From UBA1672 sp046542355 (GTDB lineage: Bacteria; Pseudomonadota; Alphaproteobacteria; Micavibrionales; Micavibrionaceae), in the NCBI GenBank assembly GCA_046542355.1, contig JBKHBN010000024.1:1-26782 (forward strand): 26,782 nucleotides of DNA, written 5' to 3'. Of the stretch, positions 1-6,797 are shown piece after piece. The notes beneath the pieces are model-generated. The model was not told the DNA's origin, did no database searches, and saw only the letters and a list, made by a program, of their open reading frames with translations. Numbering within the stretch: the first letter of the stretch is position 1; each line of letters opens with the position of its first letter. The translations under genes and the position numbers were made by a program.

Positions 1-20
1 GACTACATTTCAGTGCACGA

Positions 21-545
21 TCATTTTATAAACACAAGGCTTGTCCATTTATCAACGACACTATTGGGAGAATAAGACGCGGGGTACCCATCGGAAGAAA
101 CGCGGGTTGTCCACGTATTCACAGAATCAGCGGAACTTGCAAAACGCTGGTAAAAGGGCGTAGACATATCGCTTCTGTTCTCAACAAAATAAGCATTAAA
201 CGCGCCAGCTCTCATAACTCTGTTATCGCTTCTAAAGCTTGTACCTTTATATCTTGTTAAAGCCTCACCACTGTTAAAGCGTGTTACTACAACGCTCTTG
301 CCAACCCCTTGAGTAACATTGAGCAACTCACCGTTACTACTGCGCAAGATAACGTCCGGCGTAATGCCAAAATTCTTCTGGTTAAAAATGGCTTGTCTCC
401 CTGCGTTGCTCATTCCAACGCCTCCATCGGGCGTCCCTTTAAAAGAAAAGGGCTTATTGTTGAGTTGCGCATAGATACCTTTTGCTGCGAACAAACTTAA
501 GAGAGACAAAGCGGCAGTACCTAGAATAAGCGTGTTGGTTTTCAT
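21..545 (-). CDS. Small secreted protein next to the CsgG/HfaB-like locus
   Basis: A 174-residue protein of unknown function, predicted to be exported. The start at 545 is preferred over the in-frame codon at 566: it has a GGAAGGT-type ribosome site just upstream and gives a clean signal peptide (MKTNT, a hydrophobic stretch, cleavage after YA). The mature chain would begin QLNNKPFSFKG, very like the start of the secreted protein encoded at 3045-3500 (QLNEQPYRFKA). The rest is polar, rich in Ser, Asn and Arg, has no cysteine and no membrane segment, and ends ...WTSLVFIK. It is divergent from the CsgG-like gene, and the 451-bp gap carries a Fur-like box. By inference it could be a client or accessory of that secretion system, in the position of an HfaA/CsgA/CsgC-type partner, but no family is recognised with confidence. 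Confidence 0.75.
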   Translation of the reverse strand: MKTNTLILGTAALSLLSLFAAKGIYAQLNNKPFSFKGTPDGGVGMSNAGRQAIFNQKNFGITPDVILRSSNGELLNVTQGVGKSVVVTRFNSGEALTRYKGTSFRSDNRVMRAGAFNAYFVENRSDMSTPFYQRFASSADSVNTWTTRVSSDGYPASYSPNSVVDKWTSLVFIK

Positions 546-563
546 ATTAGACCTTCCAAATCC

Positions 564-591
564 CACGTGAGTCGGGGTTATTTTTCACGTG
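564..591. promoter_or_regulatory. Two CACGTG palindromes 22 bp apart
   Basis: CACGTG occurs at 564-569 and again at 586-591, centre to centre 22 bp, about two helical turns. Both lie just upstream of the start codon (545) of the leftmost secreted-protein gene. The arrangement suits a regulator binding one face of the helix as two dimers. No regulator can be named from sequence, and chance is not excluded. Confidence 0.3.
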
Positions 592-670
592 CACTATATT
601 TATAAAGATTCGCTAATGAGGATAGCGCTACCAACTATGAGCATGCAAGAGAAGATCGGGGGTAGCCATT

Positions 671-689
671 TAGAATGATAATCATTCTT
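671..689. promoter_or_regulatory. Fur-like box
   Basis: GAATGATAATCATTC (673-687) is a perfect 7-1-7 inverted repeat. The 19-bp site matches the classical E. coli Fur consensus at 15 of 19 positions, including the whole central ATGATAATCAT core. It sits between the divergent secreted-protein gene (start 545) and the CsgG-like gene (start 997), so it could control either or both. In alphaproteobacteria a Fur-type site may be read by Fur or Mur, so the metal is uncertain. Confidence 0.6.
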
Positions 690-812
690 ATCTCTGAAGG
701 ATTATAAAAGGATGTAAATGGTTCTATATAAAGACAATACAAAGCTAATACTTGCAAAGTGGTGCTATTTTAGTGCTGGTTAATATTGTCTGTTATTGGA
801 GAGGGGTGTGCA

Positions 813-865
813 ATAAGGAACTAATTAGGTACTCTATTAAATTCTTACAAATACCTCTTCCTTAT
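813..865 (+). other. Potential stem in the leader of the CsgG-like gene
   Basis: ATAAGGAA at 813-820 is exactly complementary to TTCCTTAT at 858-865. Inside it AGGTA (827-831) can pair with TACCT (852-856), giving an interrupted AT-rich stem in the long non-coding gap 546-996. If the transcript of the CsgG-like gene starts upstream, this would be a structured 5' leader. Apart from this, the Fur-like box and the CACGTG pair, no gene was seen in that gap. Confidence 0.25.
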
Positions 866-996
866 AGTTTTCTTTAAGCGAGACAAAGAGTACTAATCAG
901 GTCATAGATAAAAATGATGATCACAACACCCGCTCAGGCTCTCTTCATATCAAGAAGGAACCTATTTACGGGTCATAACATGCAAGATGGGATACC

Positions 997-1890
997 ATGT
1001 CTAAGTCAAAGATCAAAAGTATAACACTCTCTTTCGCTGCCCTTACATTCCTTGCGGGATGTGCAACTCAGCCCACAGACGGATCGTCTCTATCGCCAGG
1101 AGTGAAACCACATTTTAGCTATGGTGTAACCAGTAACCACACACCGTATAGCCAGTGTCTGGCAGATCTGCAAGAGATAAAAGCAAATAATCTACCGATT
1201 TTTTCAGTCGGAGAAGTTTCAGACAAAACAGGACAGATAAATTACGATGATAATGGCCATGCCCTTACGCAGGGTGCTTCAGAAATGGTCATCTCGGCTC
1301 TTGCAAAAACGGGCAAAGCCAATCTGGTTGAGAGGCTTGATTTGCGCATACCTTTGGCAGAGGTCAAATTGGCTGAACAAGGCAAGCTATCACGGTCTGC
1401 GGATGAGTATGCCAAGCTACCGGCCAGTGACTTTATTGTTGTCGGTGCTCTGACTGAGCTAAATTACAATATTGTAAGTGGTGGTTCTCAGCTATTTATT
1501 AAAGGAATAGGCGGCGGCGCGCGTGCGGTTGTTATCAATGTTGCCATGGATTTAAGAGTCATTGATGCGCGCAATTTTGCCATTCGCTATGTTTCTTCCT
1601 TGCAAAAACAGATCGTTGGCTACGAAATAGAAGCCAATGTTTTCCGTTTCTTTGGCAGCACGCTAATAGAGTTTGATGCGGGGGCGATACGTAATGAACC
1701 CTTGCAACTCGGCGTGCGCTCTGTAGCAGAAATGGCTGTTTACCAAATTATGACAGATTTTCTAGGACTTCCTGAGGCTCCGGGTTGCAGCCTCGTGGAG
1801 AATGATGCCATGGCATCATATCTTGAACGTGACCCACAATCTAACGAAAAAGAAACGAAAGAGGAGTATTCTGAAAATGAAAATACGTAA
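997..1890 (+). CDS. hfaB-like: CsgG/HfaB-family outer-membrane secretion lipoprotein
   Basis: A 297-residue predicted outer-membrane lipoprotein of the CsgG family, whose known members form the pore that exports curli subunits (CsgG) or holdfast-anchoring proteins (Caulobacter HfaB). A signal peptide ends in lipobox L19-A20-G21-C22. The CsgG core follows: a strand ending FSVGEVSDKTGQ, the helix QGASEMVISALAKTG, LVERLD, SDFIVVGALTELNYN, a Gly-rich segment GIGGGARA, DLRVIDARN and a C-terminal helix near SVAEMAVYQIM. The acidic tail after residue 265 (DPQSNEKETKEEYSENENT) is an extension. Its 3' end overlaps the next gene by 14 bp, indicating translational coupling to the repeat-rich secreted protein, as in hfaB-hfaD. 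The ribosome site at 984-992 is weak. The family call is strong; HfaB rather than another CsgG subgroup rests on gene order. Confidence 0.85.
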   Translation: MSKSKIKSITLSFAALTFLAGCATQPTDGSSLSPGVKPHFSYGVTSNHTPYSQCLADLQEIKANNLPIFSVGEVSDKTGQINYDDNGHALTQGASEMVISALAKTGKANLVERLDLRIPLAEVKLAEQGKLSRSADEYAKLPASDFIVVGALTELNYNIVSGGSQLFIKGIGGGARAVVINVAMDLRVIDARNFAIRYVSSLQKQIVGYEIEANVFRFFGSTLIEFDAGAIRNEPLQLGVRSVAEMAVYQIMTDFLGLPEAPGCSLVENDAMASYLERDPQSNEKETKEEYSENENT

Positions 1891-2941
1891 AACCCTTCTT
1901 GGATCAGCGGCACTTGTCGCCCTGAGCCTTGGATATGCAGCAGAAGCTAACGCCTTTGATGCTGTAGACTGGAAATGGAATAACGATGTAAATACTACTG
2001 TCGATGTTGATGTTGATGTAGTTGACACATTTGACTTTTCCGGTTTGACACAAGTAGAAAAAGCTCAAATCAATATTGGTGATGTTACTGCGACGTCAAC
2101 GGTGAGTGATATCACAAATAACCCGCCTGGCACAGCAGAAGGCGTCACAACCGGAACCTTTGATTCAAGAATTGAACTTGTTGCTGATTATGATGCCAAT
2201 GAGTCCGGAAATCCCGTTAGTAATATAACTGTTATTAATGATCCGAATTTGACTGCCTCAAATCCGAGCGGTAGTGATGACCAAAATGAGAACCAGTTTA
2301 ATCTTGGCTTTGATCTATCAGGTGAAGTTGAGGTTGACCTGGCTGATGTTGTGTTTGAAGGCGTTAATGACGCCGTTGACCTTCCATCAGTTGTTAGCGC
2401 AGCGACAGCGGTTGGAAACAACCAAAGCATCGAAAGCACGGTTGCTTTGAACCTGCATGATGTTCAGGTTAACCTTGGTGATGCTGGTGAAGCCAGAGGT
2501 TCAGACGAGGGTGCGTTCGTAGAGGCACTTGGATCTTTGGGTAGCACAGGCAACAGACATACGGACATTGTTGCTATTGCTGCTCTTGGCTCAACATTAG
2601 GTGCATTCCAGCAAGGAAGCGTGGCTGCCAATTCTACAGTGTCAGACATTTTAAATGCTAGCATTGATAGTAACGCCTCAGCGATTGCGAACAACCTGAG
2701 TGTTGACGTTGCTGCCAATACAGAAGGCGACGCTTTTGCACTTGCTGATCTACAGCAGTTCAACTATGCAGATGTTAGCGCAGCATCATCAGTTAGCGCG
2801 ATTGATGTCAACAACTATGCTAATCTTGGCGTACTTGAGGGACCGCTTGTTAACTCTGTTGCAACAGCTGTTGGAAACAATGTCAGCGTTTCTATTACAT
2901 CGCCTGTAGCTGCTGCTGCACCTGCTGTGAGTGTAGACTAA
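1877..2941 (+). CDS. Repeat-rich secreted HfaD/curlin-like adhesin
   Basis: A 354-residue exported protein. The start at 1877 is chosen over an upstream in-frame ATG at 1802 because GAGGAG lies about 10 bp before it and it yields a classical signal peptide (MKIRK...cleavage near AEANA). The mature chain is acidic, has no Cys, and is rich in Asn, Ala, Val, Ser and Asp. It opens with a VDVDVDVVD run (42-50). Two motifs recur three times: a Q-containing strand ending ST/SS-VS-D/A-I (about residues 57-79, 244-258, 292-309) and an ATAVGNNxS-type strand (174-188, 266-279, 326-340). Repeated Asn/Gln-bearing strands with GNN turns suggest stacked beta structure, as in curlins and HfaD-type anchors. 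Its 14-bp overlap with the CsgG-like gene makes it the likely exported substrate. The family assignment is an inference from composition, repeats and context. Confidence 0.75.
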   Translation: MKIRKTLLGSAALVALSLGYAAEANAFDAVDWKWNNDVNTTVDVDVDVVDTFDFSGLTQVEKAQINIGDVTATSTVSDITNNPPGTAEGVTTGTFDSRIELVADYDANESGNPVSNITVINDPNLTASNPSGSDDQNENQFNLGFDLSGEVEVDLADVVFEGVNDAVDLPSVVSAATAVGNNQSIESTVALNLHDVQVNLGDAGEARGSDEGAFVEALGSLGSTGNRHTDIVAIAALGSTLGAFQQGSVAANSTVSDILNASIDSNASAIANNLSVDVAANTEGDAFALADLQQFNYADVSAASSVSAIDVNNYANLGVLEGPLVNSVATAVGNNVSVSITSPVAAAAPAVSVD

Positions 2942-2976
2942 TAACAGGTTTACCTGCTTATAAAGGCTTTAAAATT

Positions 2977-3009
2977 TCAGGAGGAGCGAGTCCCACGCGC
3001 TCCTTCTGG
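2977..3009 (+). other. Intercistronic hairpin without U-tract
   Basis: About 11 bp (2978-2988 with 2998-3008) around a 9-nt loop, with core GGAGCG/CGCTCC. It lies between the repeat-rich adhesin gene and the small secreted-protein gene. No T-run follows, so it is not a typical intrinsic terminator. A 3'-end stabiliser or processing site that sets the ratio of the two products is possible. Confidence 0.5.
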
Positions 3010-3044
3010 TCGAAGAAAAACAAAGTAAAAACAGGAGATTTTAA

Positions 3045-3500
3045 ATGTTTATCAAGCACACTGCCAAAGTATTTTTTCTAAGTGCAATGGCCGCACCTGT
3101 GTTTTTTATTTCTTCTCAGGCATCAGCGCAATTAAACGAGCAACCATACCGGTTTAAAGCACAAAACCGTGCCTCAATCGCTGCACTGATGAAAGATGTT
3201 GAAAATAGAGATAGAAGGAGCACCACGGTAACGGCTGCGGCAATACCATCTACAACGCTTGTTTGTGGTGGAGACAGTGCGGATGCATCAGCAGCAGGGA
3301 ACACATCCTGCGTTATCGTAAATAACTCAACAGGCAATATCAGCGTAGGACAAGACAATCTTGGCAACCAGGATGCTGATAGCGAGACTACAGAGACAAC
3401 GAACGTTGATGAGACAATAAACGTGGAGGAAGTTCTAGCGACACTTGACGGAGAAAATGACCAAGGTAGCGCACAATCTTTAGACAATTTAGTTAATTAG
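3045..3500 (+). CDS. Small secreted protein sharing the QLNxxP mature N-terminus
   Basis: A 151-residue exported protein. AGGAGATTTTAA precedes the ATG, and a signal peptide ends SSQASA. The predicted mature start QLNEQPYRFKA matches the divergent protein at 21-545. The middle holds CGGDSADASAAGNTSCVIVNN (two Cys 16 residues apart, a possible disulfide) followed by STGNISVGQDNLGNQ, a Gln/Asn/Gly pattern of the kind seen in curlin-like strands. The C-terminal third is very acidic (DADSETTETTNVDETINVEE). It lies 103 bp after the adhesin gene on the same strand and before the CsgD-like regulator. By position and composition it may be a minor fibre subunit, nucleator or HfaA-like component. No family is recognised with certainty. 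Confidence 0.7.
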   Translation: MFIKHTAKVFFLSAMAAPVFFISSQASAQLNEQPYRFKAQNRASIAALMKDVENRDRRSTTVTAAAIPSTTLVCGGDSADASAAGNTSCVIVNNSTGNISVGQDNLGNQDADSETTETTNVDETINVEEVLATLDGENDQGSAQSLDNLVN

Positions 3501-3642
3501 TCGCTATTTACTATCAAGACGTTTTATTAGCATTCGGACTTATTACAACGTATCACTTGAAAGTTGGCGAAATATAGATATTATAGAGACTCAAAGCCAT
3601 ATTTGATGGAAAGAAGGGCTGCAATCGCTGTATCGGCAGACA

Positions 3643-3662
3643 GGCCGTTATTGCGAACGGTC
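3643..3662 (+). other. Hairpin just upstream of the LuxR-gene ribosome site
   Basis: A 7-bp stem (3643-3649 with 3656-3662, one G-U pair) and 6-nt loop end 2 nt before the CAGGAG ribosome site (3665-3670) of the CsgD-like gene. It could affect translation initiation, but a short stem is also expected by chance. Confidence 0.3.
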
Positions 3663-3675
3663 GGCAGGAGACTTT

Positions 3676-4374
3676 ATGAGTACTATAATATCTGCAGACT
3701 CAGTAGGAGTATGCATTATTGAGAAAAATGACTTTATCCGGGAAGGACTCAAAATTATTCTCGGAAAGGACAGGTATCGTGTTTATGCAGGGGTAAGGGC
3801 GGCGAGTGATCTTGCTCTAATTAAACAAAATAATAGAGACAAAGTAAGCAATTGTAAGGTTTGCCTTGTCGGCTTTGGATCTGGAGAGAAAATTAATCGC
3901 GTTGAAAGTGACATTGTAACTATCAAAGATTGTTTTCCTTCCGTACGAATTATCGTGATGTCGCCAATACTGGATGAAGAACTGGTTTTCTTTTTTTCAA
4001 AGAATGTTGATGGCTATATTCTGAGCAGTATCTCTGAAAAAGCTCTTATTCGATCGATTGACCTTGTGTTACTCGGAGAAAAAATATTTCCTGCTGCAAT
4101 AGTAGATATGTTCTTCAAAAAAACCCCATTATCTTGGGAGAAAAATAACAGAAAACTTTCAGAGCGGGAAATAGAGGTTTTAGAATGTTTGTCCCAAGGT
4201 GATAGCAACAAGGCTATAGCCAATAAGCTTTCAATAACAGATGCAACCGTCAAGGTTCACCTCAAAGCAATTTTAAGGAAATTAAACGTATCAAATAGAA
4301 CGCAGGCAGCCTTATGGGCGGCGAACAACATGAACGCACAGGCTTTATCGAAGGTCGCTGACGGCTCTCCTTAG
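3676..4374 (+). CDS. CsgD-like LuxR/NarL-family regulator with degenerate receiver
   Basis: A 232-residue DNA-binding regulator with an N-terminal receiver-like domain (about 8-125) and a C-terminal LuxR-type helix-turn-helix (about 158-215; LSEREIEVLECLSQG then IANKLSITDATVKVHLKAILRKL). The receiver cannot be conventionally phosphorylated: the acidic pair is E16-K17, the phospho-acceptor position is G66 (VCLVGFGSG where LLDLxMPG is expected), and the conserved Lys of the GYLLK motif is S117 (GYILSS). This resembles CsgD, the curli/biofilm regulator, which also lacks a complete phosphorylation site. The CAGGAG ribosome site has good spacing. No partner kinase lies nearby. It is probably the dedicated regulator of the upstream secretion/adhesin genes; the input signal is unknown. 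Confidence 0.82.
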   Translation: MSTIISADSVGVCIIEKNDFIREGLKIILGKDRYRVYAGVRAASDLALIKQNNRDKVSNCKVCLVGFGSGEKINRVESDIVTIKDCFPSVRIIVMSPILDEELVFFFSKNVDGYILSSISEKALIRSIDLVLLGEKIFPAAIVDMFFKKTPLSWEKNNRKLSEREIEVLECLSQGDSNKAIANKLSITDATVKVHLKAILRKLNVSNRTQAALWAANNMNAQALSKVADGSP

Positions 4375-4404
4375 TTGTAGAAAACACGATTTAATATTGA
4401 ACAA

Positions 4405-4560
4405 ATGGATAGTTGTGTTCGGGCGTTGAAAAGTTATCAAGACGGCAAAGCGGATTTTTTCGATTATCTCATTGAGGATATAAGCCGTGTTCACGGTTAC
4501 GATACTTTACTGACCTTTGATAAGAATGCCCAGAAAAGCAAGGGTTTTAAAAGGATGTGA
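4405..4560 (+). pseudogene. C-terminal remnant of a VapC-type PIN-domain toxin
   Basis: An open frame of 51 codons from ATG 4405 reads MDSCVRALKSYQDGKADFFD, then YLIEDISRVHGYD and TLLTFDKNAQKSKGFKRM. The pattern ALxxYxxGKADFxDYLI...G...TFDxxAxxxxGF is the hallmark of the second half of VapC/PIN ribonucleases, carrying their C-terminal acidic residues. The same frame stays open upstream only to a TAG at 4378, with similarity plausibly continuing (FNIEQ). The N-terminal half with the first catalytic Asp, and any antitoxin gene, are absent. It is therefore a 5'-truncated relic, probably inactive. It ends 29 bp from the convergent gmd gene. Confidence 0.75.
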
Positions 4561-4589
4561 GATCAAATCCCAACCAATACAAATCACAA

Positions 4590-5666
4590 CTATTCTTGAT
4601 TCCCGCAAGAGCGCTGACCTTTTTCTTTGGCTACGGTTATAAGATCAGACTCGACCATCTCTTTGACCAGTTCTTTGAACGAAATTTTATGTGTCCAGCC
4701 CAATTTTTCACGTGCCCTGGATGCATCCCCCAGCAGCAGCTCCACTTCTGTTGGACGGAAATAGCGCGGATCGATTTCAATTAAAGTGCGCCCTGTTTTT
4801 GTGTCAATTCCTTTTTCATCTACACCAGAGCCTTGCCACTCAATATCCATGCCTCTCTCAGCGAAGGCAAGCTCAATAAATTCGCGTACACTATGTGTTT
4901 CTCCGGTTGCCAGAACGAAATCTTCCGGTGTGTCTTGCTGCAGGATCCGCCACATACCCTCGACATAATCCCTTGCATGCCCCCAGTCGCGCTTGGCATC
5001 GATATTGCCAACATACAGCTTGTCTTGAATACCAATTTCTATAGCTGCGACAGCTCGCGTGATCTTGCGGGTCACAAATGTTTCTCCTCTTGTTGGGCCT
5101 TCGTGATTAAACAAAATGCCGTTGCATGCGAACATGTTGTATGCTTCACGATAATTTACAGTGATCCAGTACGCATAAAGCTTGGCTGCAGCGTATGGAG
5201 AGCGCGGGTAAAAAGGCGTAGTTTCTTTTTGTGGTGTTTCATGAACTTTCCCGAATAGCTCGGATGTTGAGGCCTGGTAAAAACGGGTTTTCTTTTCCAG
5301 CCCCAATATGCGTATGGCTTCAAGTAGGCGCAATGTTCCCAATGCATCCGCATTTGCGGTATATTCCGGTGTTTCGAAACTAACTGCGACGTGGCTTTGT
5401 GCCGCAAGGTTATAAATTTCATCTGGCTGTACATCCTGTACAATGCGGATCAGACCTGTTGAATCTGTCATATCTCCGTAATGCAGCTTGAATCTCTGGT
5501 CAGGATCGTGCGGATCTTGATAGATATGATCAATGCGTCCTGTGTTAAAAGAGGAAGAACGGCGTTTTATGCCGTGCACCTGATATCCCTTGGACAGTAA
5601 TAGCTCAATGAGATATGCCCCGTCTTGTCCAGTTGCGCCTGTAATTAATGCTGTTTTGTTGTTCAA
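4590..5666 (-). CDS. gmd: GDP-mannose 4,6-dehydratase
   Basis: A 358-residue cytoplasmic short-chain dehydrogenase/reductase that converts GDP-mannose to GDP-4-keto-6-deoxymannose, the precursor of GDP-fucose, GDP-rhamnose or GDP-perosamine for surface glycans. The Rossmann motif GATGQDG is at residues 10-16. The catalytic set is T134/E136 (ASTSELFG) with Y158-xxx-K162 (SPYAAAK). Family hallmarks NHEGPTRGETFVTRKI, RDWGHARDYVE, ATGETHSVREF and FRPTEVELLLGD are all present, and length is normal. The start codon is TTG, with AGAGGA at suitable spacing. It follows galE by 40 bp on the same strand, so they probably form one operon. No reductase or epimerase for the next step is in the window, so the final sugar is unknown. 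Confidence 0.95.
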   Translation of the reverse strand: MNNKTALITGATGQDGAYLIELLLSKGYQVHGIKRRSSSFNTGRIDHIYQDPHDPDQRFKLHYGDMTDSTGLIRIVQDVQPDEIYNLAAQSHVAVSFETPEYTANADALGTLRLLEAIRILGLEKKTRFYQASTSELFGKVHETPQKETTPFYPRSPYAAAKLYAYWITVNYREAYNMFACNGILFNHEGPTRGETFVTRKITRAVAAIEIGIQDKLYVGNIDAKRDWGHARDYVEGMWRILQQDTPEDFVLATGETHSVREFIELAFAERGMDIEWQGSGVDEKGIDTKTGRTLIEIDPRYFRPTEVELLLGDASRAREKLGWTHKISFKELVKEMVESDLITVAKEKGQRSCGNQE

Positions 5667-5706
5667 GGCTATATCCTCTTGATTTAATGTGTTTAATTGG
5701 ATTTAA

Positions 5707-6711
5707 TTATTTGTCCTCGCGAAGAAGGTTTTGTCTTTTTGTTAGCGTCTCTTCCCATTTTATGGCTGAGCGAATTATTTCTTGCAAATCATCATATTGG
5801 AAATCCCATCCTGTTAATGCATGTAAGCGATCAGCATTTGCGACCAGTATGGGCGGATCTCCTTCTCTTCTCGCCGCTGAAATAATGTTTAGCGGCCTGT
5901 CTGCAACTGTTTTCACAACATCAAGAACTTCTTTAACAGAAAACCCATGCCCGGTACCACAATTTAAAACGAGATTTTCCTCTTGTGAGCCGAGCGTATC
6001 TAAAACCGCCAGATGTGCCAAAGCAAGATCTGTCACATGGACATAGTCCCGAATACATGTGCCATCGGGCGTTGGATAGTCCTCACCAAAAATATACATT
6101 TTATCGCGTTTGCCTGCCGTATGCTGGGCGGCTATCTTGATGAGATGCGTGGCATGGGGTGGAGATTCTCCGGTGCGTCCTTTAGGATCTGCTCCGGCGA
6201 CATTGAAATAGCGTAACGCACCAAAACGTAAACCATGCGCTTTTGATGCGTCATGCAGTATGGCTTCAACCATTAGCTTGGTTTGTCCGTAAGGATTAAT
6301 TGGATTTGTCGGCGTATCCTCATAAACGGCGTCCCCTTCAGGAATGCCGTATACGGCAGCAGAGGAAGAAAAAATAAAATCATTCACATTATGGCGCAAG
6401 CAAGCATCAATTAAAGTAACCGACTTTGCAACATTGTTTTGGTAATAGGCTAAGGGCTGCTCTACAGATTCTGATACAATAATAGAGCCTGCAAAGTGGA
6501 TCACAGCGTCAATTCTGTGTGCTTTAAACAGTTGGTTGAGCAGAGCGTTATCGCCTATATCCCCTTCGATAAATTTAGCCTGAGGCGGACAATTGTCTCG
6601 AACACCTGTTGAGAGATTATCAAGGATAATAACCTCTATCCCTTTATCTATGGCTTCCCAAGCAGTATGTGAGCCTATGTACCCGGCGCCGCCGGTCAGT
6701 AAAATTCTCAT
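5707..6711 (-). CDS. galE: UDP-glucose 4-epimerase
   Basis: A 334-residue NAD-dependent SDR epimerase that interconverts UDP-glucose and UDP-galactose (possibly also the N-acetyl forms). The NAD motif GGAGYIGS starts at residue 7. Other signatures are DNLSTG, HFAGSIIVSESVEQPLAYY, FSSSAAVYG (115-122), the catalytic Y141-xxx-K145 (NPYGQTK), RYFNVAGADPKGRTGE, GTCIRDYVHVTDLA and NCGTGHGFSVKEV. Length is typical. No ribosome site is visible before the ATG; instead a sigma70-like -10 lies 6 bp upstream, so the mRNA may be leaderless. It precedes gmd, suggesting a sugar-nucleotide unit for polysaccharide or LPS. Confidence 0.95.
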   Translation of the reverse strand: MRILLTGGAGYIGSHTAWEAIDKGIEVIILDNLSTGVRDNCPPQAKFIEGDIGDNALLNQLFKAHRIDAVIHFAGSIIVSESVEQPLAYYQNNVAKSVTLIDACLRHNVNDFIFSSSAAVYGIPEGDAVYEDTPTNPINPYGQTKLMVEAILHDASKAHGLRFGALRYFNVAGADPKGRTGESPPHATHLIKIAAQHTAGKRDKMYIFGEDYPTPDGTCIRDYVHVTDLALAHLAVLDTLGSQEENLVLNCGTGHGFSVKEVLDVVKTVADRPLNIISAARREGDPPILVANADRLHALTGWDFQYDDLQEIIRSAIKWEETLTKRQNLLREDK

Positions 6712-6717
6712 GCGAAT

Positions 6718-6747
6718 TTTATACGGTGCGGATATGTACTAATGCAA
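6718..6747 (-). promoter_or_regulatory. Candidate galE promoter giving a leaderless mRNA
   Basis: Read on the minus strand, TTGCAT (6747-6742) and TATAAA (6723-6718) are separated by 18 bp. The -10 ends 6 bp before the galE ATG, so transcription would begin at or next to the start codon. This fits the lack of a ribosome site. Confidence 0.4.
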
Positions 6748-6797
6748 TAGCTTTTTTAAAGTTACAACAGCGGTAGAGTTATCTTACGGAATCAGGC

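Noticed and set aside
1802..1876. Upstream in-frame ATG for the repeat-rich adhesin
   Set aside because: It would put 25 charged residues before the signal peptide; GAGGAG and the signal peptide favour 1877.
2188..2763. Minus-strand open frames inside the adhesin gene
   Set aside because: They are antisense shadows of a codon-biased repeat-rich gene and are Ser/Leu-rich without start signals.
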